Shown: one piece after another, positions 57,424 to 64,000 of the stretch
Layout: the number at the start of each line of letters is the position of its first letter
Position numbering within the stretch: the stretch's first letter is position 1
Source: Budorcas taxicolor
Taxonomy: Eukaryota > Chordata > Mammalia > Artiodactyla > Bovidae
DNA: 64,000 bases
Assembly (NCBI RefSeq): GCF_023091745.1
Contig: NC_068935.1
Coordinates: 15,731,775 to 15,795,774 of the forward strand
Direction: 5' to 3'
Translations under genes and position numbers: made by a program
The notes under the pieces: model-generated
What the model was told of the DNA's origin: nothing
Databases searched by the model: none
The model's input: the letters and a program-made list of their open reading frames with translations, nothing else

Positions 57424-59441
57424 TTTTTACTTATTTTTTTTTATCAGGCATTTATAAGAATGGCCTTTTATTTTTTTAATATAAATTTATTTATTTTAAT
57501 TGGAGGCTAATTACTTTAAATATTGTATTGGTTTTGCCATACATCAACATGAATCCACCACGGGTGTACACGTGTTCCCCATCCTGAACCCCCTTCCCTC
57601 CTCACTCCCGGTACCATCCCTCTGGGTCATCCCAGTGCACCAGGCCCAAGCATCCTGTATCCTGCATTGAACCTGGACTGGCAATTCGTTTCACATATGA
57701 TATTATACGTGTTTCAATGCCATTCTCCCAAATCATCCCACCCTCTCCCTCTCCCACAGAGTCCAAAAGACTGTTCTACACATCTGTGTCTCTTTTGCTG
57801 TCTCGCATACAGGGTTATCATTACCATCTTTCTAAATTCCATATATATGCATTAGTATACTGTATTGGTGTTTTTCTTTCTGGCTTACTTCACTCTGTAC
57901 AATCGGCTCCAGTTTCATCCACCTCATTAGAACTGATTCAAATGTATTCTTTTTAATGGCTGAGTAATACTCCATTGTGTATATGTACCACAGCTTTCTT
58001 ATCCATTCATCTGCTGATGGACATCTAGGTTGCTTCCATGTCCTGGCTATTATAAACAGTGCTGTGATGAACATTGGGGTACACGTGTCTCTTTCAATTC
58101 TGGTTTCCTTGGTGTGTATGTCCAGCAGTGGGATTGCTGGGTCATAAGGCAGTTCTATTTCCAGTTTTTTAAGGAATCTCCACACTGTTCTCCATAGTGG
58201 CTATACTAGTTTGCATTCCCACCAACAGTGTAAGAGGGTTCCCTTTTCTCTGCACCCTCTCCAGCATTTATTGCTTGTAGACTTTTGGATACTAGCCATT
58301 CTGACTGGCGTGAAATGGTACCTCATTGTGGTCTTGATTTGCATTTCTCTGATAATGAGTGATGTTGAGCATCTTTTCATGTGTTTGTTAGCCATCTGTA
58401 TGTCTTCTTTGGAGAAATGTCTGTTTAGGTCTTTGGCCTATTTTTTGATTGGGTCGTTTATTTTTTGGGAATTGAGCTGCAGGAGTTGCTTGTATATTTT
58501 TGAGATTAATTCTTTGTCAGTTGCTTCATTTGCTATTATTTTCTCCCATTCTGAAAGCTGTCTTTTCACCTTGCTTATAGTTTCCTTTGTTGTGCAGAAG
58601 CTTTTTCTTTTTTTAAATTTATTATTATTATTATTTTACTTTACAATATTTATTGGTTTTGCCACACATCAACATGAATCCGCCATGGGTGTACATGTGT
58701 TCCCAATCCCAAACCTGCCTCCCACCTCCCTCCCCACACCATCCCTCCAGGTCATCCCAGTGCACCAGTCCTAAGCATCCTGCACCCTGCATCAAACCTA
58801 GACTGGCGATTCGTTTCTTATCTGATATTATACACGTTTCAATGCCATTCTCCCAAATCATCCCACCCTCTCCCTCTCCCACTGTTTATAATAGCCAGGA
58901 CATGGAAGCAACCTAGATGTCCATCAGCAGATGAATGGATAAGAAAGCTGTGGTACATATACACAATGGAGTATTACTCAGCCATTAAAAAGAATACATT
59001 TGAATCAGTTCTAATGAGGTGGATGAAACTGGAGCTGATTATACAGAGTGTTGTGCAGAAGCTTTTAATTTTAATTAGGTCCCATTTGTTTATTTTTGCT
59101 TTTATTTCCACTATTCTGGGAGGTGGGTCATAGAGGATCCTGCTGTGATTTATGTCAGAGTGTTTTGCCTATGTTCTCCTCTGGAGTTTTATAGTTTCTG
59201 GTCTTACATTTAGATCTTTAATCCATTTTGAGATTATTTTTGTGTATGGTGTTAGAAAATGTTCTAGTTTCATTCTCTTACAAGTGGTTGACCAGTTTTC
59301 CCAGCACCACTTGTTAAAGAGATTGTCTTTTGCCCATTGTATATTCTTGCCTCCTTTGTCAAAGATAAGGTGTCCATAGGTGCATGGATTTATCTCTGGG
59401 CTTTCGATTTTGTTCCATTGATCTATATTTCTGCCTTCGTT
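57424..59441 (-). mobile_element. young ruminant L1 (L1_BT), 5'-truncated
   Basis: Antisense L1. Poly(T)/3' end near 57424-57500, 3' UTR to about 57840, then ORF2 C-terminal coding on the minus strand (57832-58185: ELPYDPAIPLLDIHTKET, YYSAIKKN; 58201-58395: HMKRCSTSLIIREMQIKTTM; 59169-59447: NKWCWENWSTTCKRMKLEHF). A perfect 14-bp target duplication TAGCACCTGTTTTA (57410-57423, 59442-59455) marks a single insertion. ORF2 is truncated and split by a second L1, so it is inactive. It lies in the same orientation as TSC22D3. Confidence 0.95.
58606..59049 (-). mobile_element. second L1_BT, twin-primed, nested in the first
   Basis: 58606-58882 is an antisense L1 3' end (including a TTA repeat at 58618-58636). 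58883-59049 switches to sense L1 ORF2-end text ('tataatagccaggacatgg', 'gagtattactcagccatta'). This is a 5' inversion typical of twin priming. Perfect 17-bp target duplication GTTGTGCAGAAGCTTTT (58589-58605, 59050-59066). Confidence 0.96.
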
Positions 59442-59455
59442 TAGCACCTGTTTTA

Positions 59456-60119
59456 AATGAACTTGGTCAAGTAGGAAGAAAACATATCAGAAGGCCAGAG
59501 TTTTTTTTCCACCTTAACCCCAGACCCCCTGGACACTTAGAAGGCTTCTAAATATGAAGGGCCATGTGAATGTGGGGTAAGGGCCCTGTCCCCAAACACT
59601 GCTGCTAACATGGCTCACCATATGAGCAGCCTTATCACTGTTCTTTCAAAGTCTAGCATTTCTAATTTCCTGTCCAGTTCCAGTTTGTTGCTTCCATGGT
59701 CTCACAAGTTGTGGCTACTGCCTATGGAGAGGCGGATAGTGTTGAGTGACTGATGTTCAAGTGGGATCAGCAAGTAAAATGTAGTCTCTTGAAAGTCTTA
59801 GCAATCCTTTCCTGCATGGACGACTTGTAACCTGCATAAAGTTTTGGCCTTGAGAGTCTCTCTCCAGGCAAGAACACTGGAGTGGGTTGCCATTTCCTTC
59901 TCCAGGTGATCTTCCTGATCCAGGGATCAGACCCGTGTCTCCCGCATCTCCTGCATTGCAGGCAGATTCTTAATTGCTGAGCCCCCAAGAAAGCCCCAAA
60001 TGGCACCAGCAGTCAGTAATCACTTTCAGTCTTTCAAGCAGGACTAAAGGCACAGCCAGATAAGAACATGTCCACCAGAAGTGGGCAGTGCATACGTTCT
60101 CAAGTGAGCAGTGACTGGC
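59456..60119. other. unrecognised sequence with a SINE fragment
   Basis: Only an antisense Bov-tA piece (59855-59996) is recognised. Confidence 0.5.
59855..59996 (-). repeat. Bov-tA SINE fragment (antisense)
   Basis: 'ctctccaggcaagaacactg' to 'ctgagcccccaagaaagccc'. The 3' body is missing. Confidence 0.9.
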
Positions 60120-60245
60120 TTTCTAGACTAGAATATAAGCTGTTTGAGGGCAGGGGCTTATCTTATTCATCATTGTATCCCTCAGAGTTTGGCCCAGTGC
60201 CTGGCACACAGCCTCAATGCCATACACCTGTGCTTAATAAGTAAA
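60120..60245 (+). repeat. L2 3' end
   Basis: 'gaatataagctgtttgagggcaggg' and 'ggcccagtgcctggcacaca', sense L2 terminus. Confidence 0.8.
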
Positions 60246-62149
60246 CAGAAGGTTTAGATAAGTATTTGAACTTGGTTCATGGCCCCCACAGGGAAGAACT
60301 ATAGGCAAATTCATGAATTTGCTTCCTGTTAATATTTTAATTTGGTGACAATCATTGTCAGAGTTAAAAACACAAAAGACCTGTGAAAATCAAACATACT
60401 TGGGAAACCCAACCCAAACACAATCTAAGTGGCCACTAATGACCTGGAATCAAGGCCCGACCTCTTCAATAAAAAGGTAATTCATCCATGTGTGCGTGCC
60501 TGGCTCTGTGCAAATACTGGGACTTCGGTCACTTTCCATCTTTAGCTGGAGGGGCTTGGTCAGTTGGGAACAGGGCACCCACAGGGAGCACTAGAGGGTG
60601 GTGAAGCCTGGGAGGAGGACAGCCAAGTCTCAGCTGGCAGTAACATCAAAGAGGGATTTCAGGCTAGCAAGCCTGATTCTGAGTGAGTGACAGCCATATA
60701 ACTGGAATGATGGTGCAGTGGGGTGGGGGTGCAGATAAAAAACCAATCCTGATTAAAAATACCCTGATGTCCGCCAACATAGAGGAAATTCTCACCACTA
60801 ATGTCACCCTTGGCTTTGAACTCTTGAGGATCCCTGTTGAGATGAAAAGTCTTTCTCAGAAGGGAAACTCGTTTGTCTCAGGGAAGAACAGTGTGGTCTG
60901 AATATACTTACTTTATTTGCAGTACTAAGTTGAGTATTGAAAATGAGTTGCGGGGCTCCTGGGATTAGTGACCCAGGCTGACTAAGTATAGACTGGGCCT
61001 GAGGTGAGGCCTTACAATGGGTCCTGGCTAACTGGTGGCCTTGAGCTTTCAGGGGACAGGCAAATGGGCCCAAACGTTCCTGAACTCACTGTAAATAAAC
61101 CAACCTACCTGAGTGGGCACGTCTAAATAGCAGAGTTTATGACAAAGGAGTTTGTTTTCTCCTGCTCTTCTTGGTAAACACAAGTAAACTGTTCTGCAGA
61201 GGCCGTGAGGAGCAATCATATATATGTCTAAGCCCTACTGGGGATATTTATTTTTAGTGCTCCTTGTGCAGAGAACCTGTTTGCACGCTCATCAAAGAAT
61301 CCTCCCTGTAAATCTTCTCAGGTCCTACCAACTCACTGATAAATTGACACAGGTGAGAAACTGACCCCCAGGAAAGCTCTGTGACTGATAAGGGGTACCT
61401 GGGTTCTCCTTCCCTGGGGTAATTTCTTTTTACCAAGAGCCTCCTGTTAACCCCAGGGAATGAGTCCAGTGCAGGGAATGCCAGGCAGGAGGTCAGGTTG
61501 CTGGGGGAGCTTTCTTTGGCCATTTTCTGCCACTCTCTGTTGGCAGCTGACTTCTCTGCCTGTGTAGCAGGCGGCCCTGGCGGCAGACACAATACTCACA
61601 CCAGAGCTGGCCAGGGCAGCCCTTGCCCCTCAGCACCCCTCCTTCTTGCCCTTGTAAAACTGGCAAAACCTCAGCCCCAGAATCCCACTCTAGCTTGACC
61701 AGGCGATGGCTAACTGCATGATACCAGGCAGAGTTGGGCTGATGGAGGGAGGCAGGGGAGCAGGACTGGGCAGCAACCCCCCCAACCCCTGTGGCTCTGT
61801 TGTGAGGTGCCGACAGCTGGGAGAGGACCTGAAACCAGTTAGCTTGGGGCTCCCAGCCAGCAGTGTATTTTCATCTTGTTTTGACTGGGACTGTCCTCCT
61901 CTGTGTAAACACGTCCATATCAAGAGGAAGAAAATGTAGAACAGCTTAAAATAGGTGGGTGGAACGCATCCCACCCATGAATCACCAGCTCAGGGAATGC
62001 CCTGCAGGTGGGCCTTGCTTTAAGCAAACCTGACATATGAAAACCTCAATTCAGCAAGAGGGCAGGGATGCACAGCTGTTAGGTCTTGACCTATCCCTGG
62101 GAGATCTCACAGCCACATCTGGTCCAAATAATAACATCAGTAGTTCCCG
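60246..62149. promoter_or_regulatory. single-copy 5' flank with a FOX/MEF2-like site cluster
   Basis: Repeat-poor. Within 61091-61257: GTAAATAAAC (61091-61100), GTAAACA (61174-61180), GTAAACT (61184-61190) overlapping a TGTTCT half GRE (61190-61195), and a MEF2-type CTAAAAATAA on the minus strand (61248-61257). A possible distal enhancer; no coding content is seen. Confidence 0.4.
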
Positions 62150-62665
62150 TGTACTGATTGCTTAGCAGGCACTGTGCTAAGATTATATCCATTAGCCTTT
62201 TGAACCTTGTCAATAGCTATGGATAGTTGACAGTAGTAGGAATTGGGTATCAGATTATCTCAGGCCCATTTTGTGGATGAGGAAACTGAGGCTCACACAG
62301 GTTTCAGTGACTGTGCTATGTGCTAAGTCGCTTCAGTTGTGTGCGACTCTTTGAGACCCTATGGACTATAGCCCACTAGGCTCCTCTGTCCATGGGATCC
62401 TGCAGGTAAGAATCCTGGAGTGGGTTGCCATGCCCTCCTCCAGGGGATCTTCCCAAGCATCGAACCTGCATCTTCTGCATTGGCAGGTGGGTTCTTTACC
62501 ACTAGTGCCATCTGGGAAGCCCCAGGATAGTTGATAGTAGGAATAGAGTATCATATTATCTTAGGCCCATTTTGTGGATGAGGAAACCAAGGCTCAGACA
62601 GGTTTAAGTGACTAGCCTAGGGTTACCCAGCTAGCAGTTGGAGAGGCGAGACATGAACCTTTGGT
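62150..62665 (-). repeat. MIR SINE, partly duplicated around a Bov-tA
   Basis: Antisense MIR at 62150-62312 ('gcaggcactgtgctaagatt', 'gatgaggaaactgaggctca') and again at 62525-62665 ('gatgaggaaaccaaggctca', 'ggttacccagctagcagttgg'). About 90 bp is present on both sides of the inserted SINE. Confidence 0.85.
62313..62523 (-). repeat. Bov-tA SINE (antisense)
   Basis: 'gtgctatgtgctaagtcgct' to 'agtgccatctgggaagcccc'. Confidence 0.93.
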
Positions 62666-62956
62666 GTGTGATTCTAAGCTCCAGGCTGTCTCTGGCTGGG
62701 GATTTCACCTTGTTTTGAGATTTCTAAGCAGGGCTGCATTCTAGGCATGAATGCCCATTTGCACTGAACCCCCTTCATCACAGTTTGCAGGGGAACTATT
62801 AATAGGCCTTTATCAGGGTTAGGGTGGGGAAGCCCCCAGATTGGGGCTGGTTCTTTCCACTGACTGAAAGACTCTCATGGGGAGGGTGGCCCTACCAGCA
62901 TGCCAGGATGGGATGGATCTGCATTTCAACTCAGGCCTGGCAGACTGGTTAAGGCA

Positions 62957-63150
62957 GCAGTCCCCAACCTTTCTGGCACCAGGGATCGATTTCGTGGGAG
63001 ACCATTTTTCCACAGACTGGGGGTCGGGGGATGGTTTCAAGATGATTCAAGCACATTACATTTATCGTGCCCTTCATTTCTAATCTGATGCTGCCAATGA
63101 TCTGAAAGGAGGACCAGTCCACAGCACAGAGGTTGGAGACCCCCGGGGTT
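62957..63150 (+). repeat. hAT-type non-autonomous DNA element
   Basis: Related ends 'agtccccaacctttctggca' and 'gaggttggagacccccgggg' in inverted orientation, with inner text 'gattcaagcacattacattta'. This looks like an internally deleted member of a common mammalian hAT-type family; I am unsure of the exact name. The preceding 62666-62956 hold nothing recognised. Confidence 0.65.
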
Positions 63151-63860
63151 AAGGACAACCACTTGACCGGGCACAGGGAAGGCCCTTTCTAATTGCAAAT
63201 CAGTACAAAGTACTCCCACAGCAGGCTGGGGCAGGGACAAAAGACTCAATATTATGCAAGTAGAAGGAAAGACCAATTGTAAACACGTATTTTTGAAACA
63301 AAATGCCACTGGTCAGTGTTGATGTTGGTGTAGGGCTGGCCTCCAGGCTAAACTGTGAAGGAGGAGCCTGTGTTCAGAACCTTCCCACTTCCTTTTCAGG
63401 TACCTTCCTCCTGCCTGTCCCTGCAAGTGACCTGTGCCCTCCTGCTGCCTAGGGTTCCATGGGGCCCCTCACTAATGTTTGGAGGTGCCCTGCCCTTCCT
63501 AGCAATGCCCCCCGTAAGGGCGACAGTTGTTCTCCCTCCCTGCAATGATATGCACCCAGCCTCTCCTGAAGGACAAACTGGGGAAATGTGTTTGTGTAAA
63601 TGGCAGGTAATGGCTTAACACGTTTTCCCCAGGTCATGGGGCTCTAGCCCTTAGATTTCAGTTAGTGGTACAATTTTACACCTGGATGGGGACCTGGGGG
63701 TGGGGAGGGAACAAGCTAGCAGGGTCACAACAGTGGGAGAGGGGAGATTGCTCATCGGTGATCTTCAAGTCCTGACAAGTAGGCCATGTGCTACTCTGAC
63801 TATAGGTTAAGTCTGGGTCTGCATACAGGGATAAGCACTTTGCCCTTACACTCAGTGTAT
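63151..63860. other. unrecognised sequence
   Basis: Nothing recognisable. Confidence 0.45.
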
Positions 63861-64000
63861 TCTTTCCAGAGCATTGTGGACAGGGCACTGGGGTAACAGT
63901 CAGAAGACCAGAGTCTGGCGTGGTTTTGCCCCTGGCTGCCAGAACAACATTGGAAATGTTTCATAACCACTCTGGGCCCCAGTTTCCCCTAAATGCAAAA
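63861..64000 (+). repeat. MIR SINE, cut by the window edge
   Basis: 'cattgtggacagggcactgg', 'agaccagagtctggcgtgg', 'ctctgggccccagtttcc', sense MIR order. Confidence 0.78.

Noticed and set aside
57832..58395. Minus-strand frames with polymerase-like text as genes
   Set aside because: They are L1 ORF2 C-terminal remnants inside an insertion with target duplications.

Overview
The window is bovid genomic DNA (cattle, sheep or a close relative). It carries many copies of the ruminant-specific SINEs Bov-tA and BOV-A2, the RTE-type LINE BovB, young ruminant L1 3' ends and the older artiodactyl tRNA-derived CHR SINEs, over a background of ancient mammalian repeats (MIR, L2, MER5A, Tigger1, old L1, MaLR LTRs). 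Coding density is very low. The one protein gene I can support is TSC22D3 (GILZ, glucocorticoid-induced leucine zipper) on the minus strand, an X-linked gene in placental mammals.

Layout. 1-42.5 kb lies 3' of TSC22D3 and is intergenic: nested retroelements separated by old single-copy sequence. Highlights are a BovB inside an old L1 with a second, younger L1 fragment (2.75-4.08 kb), a CpG-dense patch at 4.64-4.86 kb, a mariner-type mini-element resembling bovine miR-2284/2285 precursors (18.99-19.07 kb), a roughly 5 kb antisense old L1 used as a landing pad by many SINEs (21-26 kb), an L1/BovB/BOV-A2 nest (29.8-31.1 kb), and a Tigger1 remnant containing a BovB (39.3-40.4 kb). 42.5-46.5 kb is the short-isoform TSC22D3 gene: TATA promoter and CpG island, three coding exons (40 codons, 18 codons and 76 codons plus stop, giving 134 residues), two short introns (709 and 1153 bp) and a ~1.4 kb 3' UTR containing an L1 fragment. 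46.5-64 kb is the 5' flank. It holds a perfect palindromic glucocorticoid response element about 2 kb upstream of the start, then more SINE/L1 insertions, including a young L1 (57.4-59.4 kb) that has itself received a twin-primed L1.

How it works together. The only readable unit is TSC22D3 and its control DNA: proximal TATA, CRE-like, E-box and octamer sites, a FOX site, and a distal GRE. This agrees with the known induction of the gene by glucocorticoids and FOXO3. Most long reading frames are decayed retroelement polymerase or chance frames. I saw no tRNA, rRNA, CRISPR or prokaryotic system, and no first exon for the long TSC22D3 isoform. Repeat family names come from recognising consensus sequence by eye and have not been checked by a search.
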